NCBI GenBank assembly: GCA_024449915.1 | Contig: JAMZAV010000297.1 | Coordinates: forward strand, 682,001-746,000 | Origin: Sweltsa coloradensis | Lineage: Eukaryota; Arthropoda; Insecta; Plecoptera; Chloroperlidae | DNA: 64,000 bases | Direction: 5' to 3' | Program-made: the position numbers and the translations under genes | In this document: in pieces, positions 1 through 10,304 of the stretch | Layout of the letters: every line of letters starts with the position of its first letter | Numbering within the stretch: the stretch's first letter is position 1 | The notes under the pieces: model-generated | The model's input: the letters and a program-made list of their open reading frames with translations, nothing else | Databases searched by the model: none | Told to the model about the DNA's origin: nothing

Positions 1-2385
1 ACAAATAATTGGATTTGAAATAGCATCTAGTTGTAAACAGTGTCAGGCGATATGAAATACACCGCACGCTACATTGTGCGTACGCTGACTGTATCTCGCA
101 GAATGTATCGGCTATACGTCATACGTGCGCCAATAATATCGCGTCGCGGCGTCGTGTTTTGCAAGCATATCGCAAACAGTTGGGCGTAAATGTGTTTCGT
201 GAACAATAATTAACATAAAAAATCCACCCCCTAAAGCTTCTGGCCGGGCGAGATCTAGGATTTGAGGGAGTCCCAGGGCTACTTCCTGGGAGACTCGTAG
301 AGCAGCGGGAACGTGCATGGCCAGGCCATACAATATTCATTCGGCGGAGAATTATGACATCTTTCTTAATCTCAGCTGCCTTTTCCGCCTCTCGCTTCCC
401 TTTCCGTAGGCCTACACTCATCAATATTAAGAATATTTCCGAAGGTTTGTGAGGATGTGGAACTCTCTGCTTGATTTTATCGTTGTTGTGTTTGTTAGAA
501 TGATACTGTTGCCAACTTGTGGGACGCACACCAAACAGAGACAGACAGAGCGGGCACTGGATGTTAATTAGATGGTAATCTAACCCACACATAAAATTAA
601 TGTAATACAACTGTAATTGATGATTAGGCTGCGCAGTTTAGCAAGGATGAAATGCGCATATTGGTCGAATTAAGCTTCTTACTTGCACAATCTGGCATAT
701 ATTACAGAGAATAGCAAGTTGTAAGAACTCACTTCCCACTCAACAAAATTGCTCATAAGTTACTCAAATGCTGCACTGAAGGTATACCTTTCTCATGTGT
801 GTTTACTAGTCATTTGTACTTTGTAGGAAAATTGTTTACATTTTTCACAGGTTTTTGAGTCAACAATCCAATGGTTTTAAAAGGGCACACACATTGCATA
901 ACTGTTCATTGTATAACATTTTATAACGATATCAACAACTCCCGTTCTGTGTATGCTTCTATCGTTAGCCGTCTACGAGTTATTTGTACCAACCTGGGGC
1001 ATGTTTATCCGTAAATAATCTGAAAGATTACATAGACGTGGTGCGGTATAAGTACCCCCTTCAACGTTATTTTAGATTTTAGTACAACGGATGTGAGTTA
1101 CAGTGGATGGTGGAGAATAACGACCAATACGATTGGCTTAAAAGCCATCTCGTGGCAATAAAACGTGATTTTTATTCGGGCAATTTCAGAGGTCACTTTA
1201 AACTCGACTCTATGGTAGCAAATAAGTTTTCCGGATATATCTAAATGGGGTAATGTGAGAAATTGAAGGGATGTGAAAAAGTATATTGAACATCAGATGG
1301 CCGTTTTTATGAATTTATGCATGAATGTTTGCTTGTATTATTTGGTAGAATATGAGTATCCTGAGGCATCACATTTGTGTTGTGACAGCCCTGTGGTGAA
1401 AAATGGATACGGTTTCACAGATTCGAAAAATGCCGACTTTGCTCGGAAATTCCAAATAACTTTTTTCAATTAAGCAAACTGAGAGCTCCAAATGTTTTAA
1501 TCGTCTGTAAAGTATTTTTGAATCACAATTCCTGGCCTATATATTCGAAACAGGTACGTGGTTAGTACGCTCCTGATTGTAAGGCGCTTCCCGTGCGCCT
1601 TATTTATCACTCTAGAAATGGTTTTAATTGGAAATCTAATAGCTATTTTAAATGACCGTCTGGGGTGTGGCGGTATAGATAATTGTAGACTATTGCAAGC
1701 TTGTGTAGTTAATGATAGTTTTACAATAGAACGTTTCGTTTTCCATTACATTCCTATTTACATAATATGCTATAAGAGTGTGTAAGTAAGAATATCTTAC
1801 GTGAATCAATTAAAAACTGACTCCTCTTCTTCAAAAGTTTGGAAGTGGTGATCATTTTGTTTAAAAGAGTGAGTCAAAACATTAATCTATAATAGATTTA
1901 GTTGTCTCTCTTTATGACTCCAAATCTCATGCAATAGTAGATGAAACACAAATTGTTTATAAAGTTTATGCAACATTTGTCCATCTTAAGATAAACATGT
2001 GTGTGTGTGATAAATATATTTTGGTTCTAATATACACATTGTAGAAACCGCAATATGAACCAGAAATATGATATTTTATTTTGTAACTTTGTTAACCATG
2101 GTTTCGGTAGTGTTCAAAATAGGGAGTGAACGTTGAACTTGTATTGTATATTATTGTATTTATTATTCAATAATAACAAATGCATTAACACTTTTATTCA
2201 TATATTTTATTTTGTTTCTGTATTTGTTATTATTTTGTTGTATTGTAACTACCATGTATTATGTATTTGTCCCATATATGTGCTATGTACATGTCAGTGG
2301 ACTGAAATAGAGAAGAAAACTATTTAATGAACGGCATGCCGAAGAAAGATTCCCAAAGAAACTTCCGTGCATTCAAATCCCTTCT
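1..2385. other. AT-rich flanking DNA, no recognised gene
   Basis: No recognisable gene. A 163-codon open frame on the minus strand (610-119) includes a stretch with two Cys and two His (CPLC followed 14 residues later by H-x3-H) that loosely resembles a C2H2 zinc finger, but the spacing is off and the rest is low complexity. The remaining open frames are short and AT-driven. I see no RNA gene or transposon end here. Confidence 0.4.
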
Positions 2386-2387
2386 AT

Positions 2388-2600
2388 TGTAGGTGCCAGG
2401 TAGAACGACTTGAGTCCGTCTGGTATTGATTGCCCCGCCTCCATGACCCCAGGTTCACCAAAAACATGTTGTATCTACCTTTTAGAAGAAAAATGTCAAC
2501 AAAATAACGCATGTCAATCGGAGGTCATGTTCGTTTGAATCGTGAAACGTGAAACGTGACACGCACGGGCAGTCGGACAGAAAAGTAATGCAATAGAGAA
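2388..2600 (+). repeat. Interspersed repeat (GTGCCGGGT / GACACGCAC family), degraded copy
   Basis: Shares two landmarks with copies near 20.3 kb and 22.2 kb: a degraded GTGCCAGGT core at about 2393, and about 130 bp later an AGGTCATGTTCGTTTG segment followed by GTGACACGCAC and AAAAGTAATGC. The same order in several places marks a dispersed element of roughly 200 bp. No coding capacity or clear termini are visible, so it is probably a SINE or non-autonomous element. Confidence 0.5.
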
Positions 2601-3470
2601 CTTTGTTTCCCTGATTATATAAGAAAGAAACTCATAATTTAAATATTTATAATGAAATAGAGACTTCAATTTCAATAACTTGTTTTTACCTCAATTGCCA
2701 TTAAAGGCATGCTATCCATGCGTGGGTATATTTTCTTCTGCTAATGACATTTACCATACCTACAATATAGCAGCCTTTGTGTACGGTCACTTTTAATAAT
2801 GCGCATTCATCCGCGTACGCTGGTAGCTACAAGGTCTCGTCTTCAACAGCGTGGTCGGACTCGGAATATCAATATATTATATTTGCGTACTTGATATTTA
2901 ATGTCTGTGATGCATAATCGGCATGCCAATCATCTCTATATTATACAGCATCTCAACAACTGTGACACCGACATAATAATATAATATGTATTTCTTTGTG
3001 TTTATACAGAGAGATGGAATCAAACGATGTAGCTTAATTTTCTAGAGTACATTATATTATATATACGTACTTACGACACGATGTCTATTCTATTGTACCG
3101 ATAGTCCGCCCCGCAGCTAAACGGTTAGATGGGAACCAACTTTTTTTTATTACAATTATAAAAATAATGTCAATTTAAAATTCGCTTGATCGCCAAATCC
3201 AGCAAATTTCCACATCCATCACCACCACACATTTTGAGCTCCATTTTGCACCCCATAATTTGAGAATTTTTAAGATAATTTATAGAATGAATATAAACAT
3301 GTTGCGATCAGGGTATTTTTCAACATTTCAAATACAATCTTTGGAAATTACTAAAAAAAATCTCTTTGGTGGCTTATTTGCTGTCCGTTATAAATACATA
3401 TATAAATATCTTGAAAATATGCTCTGATCGCGGCAAATACTTATGCTAACTTTGGCATACATATTGTTGG
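2601..3470. other. AT-rich non-coding stretch
   Basis: No gene seen. It contains alternating TATTA/TATAT runs between about 2870 and 3070 and otherwise unremarkable AT-rich sequence. Confidence 0.5.
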
Positions 3471-3471
3471 G

Positions 3472-3720
3472 CTGGGCAAAGAAAATCGTTGTGAGAATAT
3501 TTTTTATATCAATATTATGGACTCCATATCGAAATATCAAAATTTCGAAAAAAATAACAAAATGTTCAATTAAAAAAATTATTGTTAAATTAAATATATA
3601 TATATAAAAAATTAAATTAAATTATTGATAAATGGATCTATTTTTTAAAATTTCGGTTAGCGTGCATTAATGGTGGGGGTGCCGGGTAGCATGAAGTATA
3701 TTTGTTCTGACTTTTAATAT
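3472..3720 (+). repeat. Interspersed repeat with GGGCTGGGCA head and GGTGSSGGTGCCGGGT core
   Basis: Begins GGGCTGGGCA, followed by a segment rich in CGAAATATC, and ends with GGTGGGGGTGCCGGGT at about 3674 and a TTCTGACTTTT tail. The same parts occur in the reverse orientation at 23389-23665 and 45187-45395 (GGCACCTCCACC, GTCAGGACC, TATCGAAAT, and CCCAGCCC or CCAGACC). No protein is encoded. The element class is unknown. Confidence 0.55.
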
Positions 3721-3724
3721 TTGG

Positions 3725-6700
3725 AGTGACGGATCATTTTACATTTTTGGCTTTTTTTTTTAGGTAGCTCTTTCAGCCACACATGATTAAATAGTGGGTC
3801 TTCTCTGATACAATTGTGTTTTTGTTTCTTTTTAAGCGTCCAAAATTTTTGCGTACACATAATAAAATTTCGATGTATCGATATCGAAATTTTCGTACGA
3901 TATCCTTTTAACACAAACAATACAATGGTACATTATCATTATTCTTGTTTATCTTTTGAAATACAATAACAATAAACAATGGGTGATAGCGTTGTGATAG
4001 TGTAGTTCTACATCACCCATCTTAAAAGAAGGACAATAAAATGCACGTGTCAGTAGCTGTGTTTTACCCTATAGCGATACAATAACGCTAGTTTAGTTGT
4101 GCCAATCATCCGTCCCTCACTTCAACAGCATGCAATGATTCTTGCATTATAATGCTTCGCTCTTTGTGTTTTAACGATTAATTGTCCTGCTATTATTGAT
4201 AAAGCACTCTTCAAGTCTGAGGCCTCCCTTCAAAAAGTTTTCATCAAATTATTAATTAATATTTTCTGGTTCCCATTGACGCTTCCCCTTTGACTTTCGC
4301 AGGCGGCCTAGAAATTATACTCCACCCCTTCCGCTGGGCGCGGCGCGGGTCGGTTCGGGTAGATCCAAGGGTGTGCGCTCAGTTGCGCTCAACTGCGCAC
4401 AATGTGTAATATTCTACACACAGACAAGAGTAAGGTCATGGTGGGTCTCTTGCTGAGTTTGGTGGTAAAAGCCAAGAGTACGTACTCTTTTGTCATCATA
4501 GTTTTTATTTCATCTCCCTGTTCCCCCATACAACTGAATAATTGCGCTAATTTTACAATTCCTCTTTGCGAACTTAACGATCTCACTCCTTCCAGAACAA
4601 TAACGAATCTATATTCTGAATCAAATTAATATTGTGTCCTTGATAATAGTCAATAACAGTGATTCATTTCAGTCAACTTTAGAGACGACGATTTCACGCC
4701 AATTTTATGATCAAATATAAACTTGAAATATCGTTTCATAACGTTCCATATTTGAATCGACCATGTATGCGTGTTACATAGTTTGTTGTCAACTTTTCCC
4801 CCCGAAAACTAGTGAAATGTCAGTAGCGAAAATTCATATTTTGTTTTTGTTTTGCAATTATTGAAAGTTTCGTTTCATCATAATCTTTTACAATATCATT
4901 ATCGATGAATGTGAATTTTGGCGTCAAGTTGTAAATGAGCTGTACGATCTGGGTTCCCGTCTTCAAAAGATGGCAGTCAGCATTATAGGCGTGCCTCTTG
5001 GTGGAGAATAGAATATTCACTTACTTAAGAGCAAATTGTCTCTCCTCTCTCTCTCATTTTTTAAAGTTAGGCCTCCCACTAGACTTTATAGAAAATTATT
5101 CATTTTGCATTTATCAATAAATCATAAAACGACTGTGAATCACATCACATAAGAAAAATTGTATAAGCAGCTTCGCACAGTAATATCTAGAAAACTATTA
5201 CTTACTGTGGTAGAGAAGTTAAGTTGGTTAAATTACAACAGCTTTGCGTCAGACTGTATAAGCTGCGGAAATTTTATTCAACATGCAAATTGCTTCCCTT
5301 GAGGTAGAATGCGTTAGTCTAAAAATTACTGTGATCATCATCTTTAGTTATTTTATACGTAAGTAAATTTAAACAATTCTAAAGTGATATCGTCAACTAT
5401 CTCTTCTATGTTCTCGAGGTAAAGGCATTTATTTTTTTAATATTAGAAGCAACGTAGAGTATACATGACTGTTACAATCTTCGGTACCACAAATATAGAT
5501 AAAATAAGCACACATAATTTGTGGGTCTTCAAAGTTGAAATGCGGAAACGTTTATAAGTTTTTTAAAGTAAATTTAGCAATAAAATGGGTATTTGTAAGA
5601 GGGCATGAAAAGAAAATCTATAAAATTATTTTTGTTCGATCTTGAAAGTATTAATAATACCCTCCCACCCTTCCAATATCCACAACTGATCAAATAACAG
5701 TTCTCCAATTAAAAAACGTCGCCCCCTTTTTTAGAACAGAAGTAATTAGTCTAATATTTTCTGGTATAGCCATCATCTCAGGCTAGAGGCTCACTCTATC
5801 AAATAACACATCCCAAATTAAACCTCACCCCCTCTGTTAGGTCGAGCCCCCACCCCTCTGTAACAGCTGTTGGACGAGCGCCATGACAGACAGACAGACG
5901 GACTGATAGTTCGACTGTCTGCCCTTCTCTTCTCTTCTCATTACGCCAAGGAGGTCGTTTTGTGCAGTATCACGCTGTGATGACGTCGATCGGTCTTCTA
6001 TGCGGGCTGATCATCATGTGTTTACTGTTGTGCGTATAGCTTGGAGAAATAGACGAGTTTTATGATGTATCATGACCTATTAAAATCTAAAATTTAAAAA
6101 TACAAACTGCCACATGCTGCACTCGGAAATACGGTCGAGGGGCATAGCTCCAAGGGACGTAGTCCAATATTCTAATTCCGTAGTATCTATCACAACCAAT
6201 TGTTTGGATTACTGGATTAATTAATTTTACTTCATAAACTAAACGGGGTAAATTTAAAAAAATGTTGTTATTAAAATACAAATAATATTATTTAAGAGCG
6301 TTTATTCATGTACATATGATAAACATATAGACAATGATATCGAAATGGTGTTACAAAACGAGTGCTGCATTAATTAAATGCTGCTTCTCATATTTTTTAA
6401 AGTGTGGTTGTCGATATAATTGTTTTTTCGCCTCCAAGGCACGTATTTATGTTGTTGAATGCATGTAATATTAACTGCAGCTAAGGCGTTATCTATAAAG
6501 AAAGATCATAGCATTACACAATGCGAGGTAACCAATAAATATCAAGTAATTAATTTCTTAGATGGTGCTCACGTTTCGAGTCGGAGTAGATTGTGTTTTA
6601 TCAGCAGATCGGAACGAAGTGTGAAAACTAAACGACCTCTAATGAAATTAAATACTATAAATTATATTGTGTAATCGAATTTATAATTTATATAATAACT

Positions 6701-7473
6701 ACCGGTAGGCCTAGCAGAGCAGCCCACATGGTAGTTTTATCACTAAACTGATAATTGGGGTCAAAATGCGTGGATTAGCCACTGGTTAGTCGAGTCAGCG
6801 ATGCCTGATCTGATCTAATTAACTCGATCTTGCTTGAGCGCGGCAAGATTGTGTCTCGGCTGACCGCGCTCTTGTAACGCCTCATGTAGACTAGCGATCG
6901 TCTTCAGGGAGGATCCAAACCCGCCCAATACCCACGCCTAATCTCAGGTTAGATTATACAGATGCGCACATTGATTGGATGGGTGTTGGCTCGTACGTTT
7001 GGACGCATCTAATTCTTGCTTTTTGATGCGTATTACATACATATTACGTAGTTGACCTAGAGACATGGACCTTATAGACAGCCGACCTTTTTCTTTTTCT
7101 ATCTTTCTTTATTTTATTTTTTTTAATCTTTACGTGTCACAGGGAAGGTGAATGATTGTTTTTGATTTTATTCCCTAATCTAGAGAGGCCATGCGCCTTT
7201 AATAAACTTAGTTTATTTTAGAAAATATATATATTCAGTTGCTTGGAGAACCAATTTCATTATAACAATTTACATTTATAAAAATGTCAATTACTTTAAT
7301 CGGAATCGATCTTTCAATTTCCACAATATGTTGTTCCTAGAATGAATCGATTATGAACATACACAATAAAATAACAGAGTCAGATCTAATGAAGTTTGCA
7401 TCCCTATTTGTTTGCTAATACAATAGACTACGTACTTTTGAACAACAAATTTGCAATATGTTTAACTAAAATA
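3725..7473. other. Non-coding DNA with one small hairpin
   Basis: No gene recognised. The open frames are short and overlap on both strands. Positions 3979-3987 and 4012-4020 form a perfect 9-bp inverted repeat (ATGGGTGAT / ATCACCCAT) around a 24-base loop. A CT-rich run lies at about 5040-5060 and a (CAGA)-type run at about 5885. Otherwise I see nothing specific. Confidence 0.45.
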
Positions 7474-7479
7474 CTGGCC
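7474..7479 (+). other. Left target-site duplication of the Polinton (imperfect)
   Basis: CTGGCC immediately precedes the terminal AGTAGAGTG of the element. The matching right flank at 17875-17880 is CTGGTA, so four of six bases agree. A 6-bp duplication is the size expected for Polinton integrases. Confidence 0.6.
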
Positions 7480-7523
7480 AGTAGAGTGTACGGCACTGGG
7501 GATCAAGGATCGCCTAATTAATT

Positions 7524-7576
7524 ATGCAAATTTTTAATTACCTAATAATTAATTATGCAAATTTAATTATGCAATT
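7524..7576 (+). promoter_or_regulatory. Octamer (ATGCAAAT) cluster in the left inverted repeat
   Basis: ATGCAAAT lies at 7524-7531 and 7555-7562, with a near-match ATGCAATT at 7569-7576. The first copy is 45-52 bases from the element terminus. Octamers are POU-factor (Oct-1/NFIII) sites. In adenovirus origins the NFIII site also sits a few tens of bases from the terminus. A function as a replication-origin element is inferred, and the AT-rich context makes chance matches easier. Confidence 0.45.
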
Positions 7577-7779
7577 TTTAATTATCATATTTTAATATTC
7601 ATATTTTAATATTCATATATTTAAATATGAATTTTTAATTTTTTTTAATTATGAATTTTTAATTATGAATTTTTAATTTCAGATGGCGAATGCTACACTA
7701 GAGTGTGGCCTCTTTAACCTAACTTTTCAAGATGCGGATACTACCTAGAGGTGACCACTTTAACCTAATACCTACATGA

Positions 7780-7787
7780 TGACGTCA
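7780..7787 (+). promoter_or_regulatory. CRE palindrome (TGACGTCA) in the left inverted repeat
   Basis: A perfect ATF/CREB-type palindrome TGACGTCA, embedded in CATGATGACGTCATG, and conserved at the mirror position 17541-17548. Conservation in both drifted arms argues that it belonged to the ancestral inverted repeat. A transcriptional or replicative role is inferred. Confidence 0.5.
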
Positions 7788-7820
7788 TGCAAACCGTCAA
7801 GACTTGTCAAGTTTGGTTGC

Positions 7821-9005
7821 AAACATGTCAAGACTTGTCAAGAAGCATTGAGTTGCGCACCATACACAGACTTGTCAGGACATGCATCGAGTTTGAAGAT
7901 GAAGGACTGGAAACATGAATTCCTAGGGTAATAAATTAAAAAGTCAAGACTTATGTCATGTATAAAAAATATTATTTATTAAAATTACTTAGAAAATGAA
8001 CACATTTTACAGTACAATGCAAGCAGTCGGCATACATCAACTCCACTTCGCTGTAGATGAATTCATACCGAAGTCTACACAATTCTTCTATAATCCACAG
8101 TGATGTTTTCTTCTCTTTAAATTACGTTTCAATACGGGTCTTCACAAACTCATGAGACTAACATATGTTTGCACATGTCAATTTTGCCATTAAACAATGC
8201 ATCATATGTGTTTTTAATACTCTAGAGAAAATTAAAGTACACTTTTTATATCCGATAGCTCAGTTCAAGATCATGTATAATGTGACACTTTTAGAATATC
8301 TTACAGTTACGGCACGACACTTCTCCAAGGTAACGCCGCATTTGAAGATTTGAGTCCAGCACATAGTACCGTTGATTATGTGCAACAAGGTTAGGACCAT
8401 CTCTGTTTTGGTACACTGGCTGCATCTTCACCCATATGAAGAGTAATCATTGAGTAGCTCCATTTCACGAGTAAGTGACTCCACTCATGAAGATTGGCTT
8501 GAGGCCTTTTCCTTTTGCACATTGGATTTGTACATATGGTTTGAAGCCCTCTTGCAATGAATCCGACCCCCCAGCATTTTCGTTACAACGCCGTTAAAAA
8601 GAAACACTTTTACAAAGAACAAGTTCGTACTTTTTGAGATGGTCCACATTAGAGGGTAGGCTCAGCATCAGTGGTTAAGTTAAAGCCGATGAAATTCATG
8701 TGATGCAGTTTGAGACTGCTGGTATCGATGTCCTCCACCAATCAGACGCTGGACTGACTGCGCTCTAGACTTCCTCGCGCTCTTGAAGGAGCCCTTTGTT
8801 GGCGCTACGCGAAGCTTTCTGAGCTCCGCCCTTTTATTCCATGCATGTGAAACTGCAATATGACCGTCATACAGACATGTCAGATTGCAACATACGACTG
8901 ACCAAACATTGATGCTTTACAATATATTGAAGGATATTGTACGAACAATAAATAAATAAATAACATAGGCAATTCAATACAATCCACCTTTTATTATTTA
9001 GTAAA
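7821..9005. other. Protease-proximal end of the element, degraded coding remnant possible
   Basis: Continues with several GTCAAGACTTG-type repeats to about 7900. On the minus strand, 8640-8290 and 8170-7970 can be read as protein-like stretches only by changing frame and passing stops. Examples are a segment ending in RYYVLDSNLQMRRYLG near 8380-8310 and one containing LCRLRYEFIYSEVELMYADC near 8090-8030. No family was recognised, and neither shows polymerase B motifs. This may be the relic of an accessory gene. A short GC-richer patch lies at 8740-8840. Confidence 0.35.
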
Positions 9006-9518
9006 CTAGTTAAGCTTTTTGTTTTTTTGTTGTTGGTTATTACATAATTTACGTTTTGGTTTTAAACATTTACCAAAATATTTCACAAAAACTTTCTTTG
9101 TAAATTTATCATTATGAGATGGTGTATTTCTATAATACCATAAAAATTCTTGAAGAGAAAATCCTCTTGCTTTATGAGTTAAATACAACACACAATATTC
9201 ACCACACACTTGAGAGGTAAAACTTTGTAGTTCCATACTATTGTAAGTCCATGTAGAGCACTGACGATCAAGAAAGTTGCGATGTTCTTGCACATAGGGT
9301 GGGAGTCCGTAACTATCAAAAAATTCACCGCGTCCAAACTTGTCAATAAAGATGGCTACCCAATGGGATCCGGGTTTTCTCTGAGAGTCTGTATTGACGA
9401 TAAGTACAGCTGGGCGGTTGACATTTCTAGGTAATGTGTCGGCAGCAAAAATCCCTGCAAGTAAAGGTCGCGTGTAGGCATCACTCAGAAGAGCTTCTTC
9501 AAGTTCAACGGTGTACAT
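9006..9518 (-). CDS. Adenain-like cysteine protease (Polinton PRO)
   Basis: A 170-residue protein matching the adenovirus maturation protease family that processes capsid precursors in Polintons and adenoviruses. Catalytic residues visible in order are H52 (in GSHW), D68 (in FFDSYG), Q98 and C105 (in QVCGEYC). The Q-to-C spacing of seven equals that of adenain. The length is somewhat short of the ~200 residues of adenovirus protease. The C-terminus is Lys/Asn/Gln-rich. The gene lies directly downstream of the BIR gene in the same frame, separated by one TGA and two codons, and no TATA/initiator pair precedes it. It is therefore probably translated from the BIR transcript by reinitiation or stop readthrough. 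The ATG at 9518 is the only start that keeps the N-terminal region intact. Confidence 0.9.
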   Translation of the reverse strand: MYTVELEEALLSDAYTRPLLAGIFAADTLPRNVNRPAVLIVNTDSQRKPGSHWVAIFIDKFGRGEFFDSYGLPPYVQEHRNFLDRQCSTWTYNSMELQSFTSQVCGEYCVLYLTHKARGFSLQEFLWYYRNTPSHNDKFTKKVFVKYFGKCLKPKRKLCNNQQQKNKKLN

Positions 9519-9524
9519 ATTTTC

Positions 9525-10253
9525 TCAAAATATTCCACAAACGTCTTCGGTAAGAGGCTTCCCAGTAATGAAGGGGCAGCGTGGACTCCAGCGCTTATGT
9601 TCCTCCTTAGGTATGTCTGTAGGTAACCACTGGCACAGTTCCACATTGCAATGGACACATGAAACTGTATCATTCCTATGGACATAGTAGAATCCCGTGG
9701 CAGCAAGATCTTCAGGTTTTACATTTACATTTGGAAATTGTTCAAATGTTTTCAGTCTAGCCGAATATGTCTTCATATTAGTAACGTCCGCATTCTCGAA
9801 GCACCATGCAGTAAGTTTAAACACGTTCTGTAATGCACATTTCATTTGTGATTCTTTATGATGTGCACAGTAGAATGGTAAATACTCCAGGTGTTTTAGA
9901 CTCGGACACCCCAATTCATGCAAATCAACAACATGACGCTCAAGAATTTTGTCCAGATGTAGAGCTTTTTCTTTTCCTTTTGCATAAAGAGTGTTGTAGG
10001 GTATGGTGGCCACAAGTAGAATATTCTTCAATCTTGCATATTCTGTAACACCACTAGACCATTTGATACCATGATGATTATTCTCTGCCCACTGAATTAC
10101 TTGTCTTGATGCACTCTCAATAAAACTTTCTTCATATGGTGGTTTGAATATCCAGTGTTGAACTTTTAATGTTTGATGACTAAGAATAGCCAATTCCTTG
10201 ATGATAAATCCGTCACTTGTTGTGAAGCCTTGAAAATCAAGCGTGGCACTCAT
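9525..10253 (-). CDS. BIR-domain (IAP-like) fusion protein
   Basis: A 242-residue protein with a baculovirus IAP repeat at residues about 163-229. The zinc ligands fit the signature Cx2Cx16Hx6C exactly (C199, C202, H219, C226), with the conserved Arg (R166, SARLKTF) and Gly (G187, TGFYY). BIR domains bind caspases or pro-apoptotic peptides, so an anti-apoptotic role is plausible. There is no RING finger, unlike most IAPs. Residues 1-155 form a separate domain with DFQGF, KELAIL, KGKEK and ELGCPSL motifs. I do not recognise it with certainty; an RNase H/DEDD-like fold is a guess. A TATA box at 10304 and an initiator at 10274 precede it. BIR genes are known accessory genes of some adintoviruses. 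Confidence 0.88.
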   Translation of the reverse strand: MSATLDFQGFTTSDGFIIKELAILSHQTLKVQHWIFKPPYEESFIESASRQVIQWAENNHHGIKWSSGVTEYARLKNILLVATIPYNTLYAKGKEKALHLDKILERHVVDLHELGCPSLKHLEYLPFYCAHHKESQMKCALQNVFKLTAWCFENADVTNMKTYSARLKTFEQFPNVNVKPEDLAATGFYYVHRNDTVSCVHCNVELCQWLPTDIPKEEHKRWSPRCPFITGKPLTEDVCGIF

Positions 10254-10270
10254 GATGGATGCTCAAGGAA

Positions 10271-10304
10271 GACTGAGTAAAATCTTCTACGCGCCTGTAA
10301 TATA
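10271..10304 (-). promoter_or_regulatory. Core promoter (TATA + TCAGTC initiator) of the BIR gene
   Basis: On the minus strand TATATTA begins at 10304, and TCAGTC has its A (+1) at 10274, exactly 30 bases downstream. The predicted leader to the ATG at 10253 is 21 nt. The TATA box abuts the end of the capsid gene, so transcription starts in the intergenic gap. TCAGT initiators with TATA at -30 are typical of arthropod core promoters. Confidence 0.6.

Larger units (their letters stand above)
7480..7820 (+). repeat. Left terminal inverted repeat of the Polinton
   Basis: Pairs with 17518-17874. The first bases (AGTAGAGTGTACGGCACTGG) are identical in both arms. Then comes an AT-rich block built from AATTATG/TTTTTAATT modules with octamer sites, then two copies of a module containing GATGGCGAATGCTACACTAG and TTTAACCTAA, then a perfect CRE palindrome at 7780-7787, then GTCAAGACTTGTCAAG. 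The right arm holds the same order with small indels and a third module copy. Confidence 0.9.

Noticed and set aside
119..610. 163-codon minus-strand frame with a zinc-finger-like CPLC...HSNKH
   Set aside because: Cys-to-His spacing does not fit C2H2, the rest is low complexity, and no splice context supports an exon.
9485..9706. Second minus-strand frame across the BIR and protease junction
   Set aside because: It lies in another frame of the BIR gene and has no domain; a shadow.
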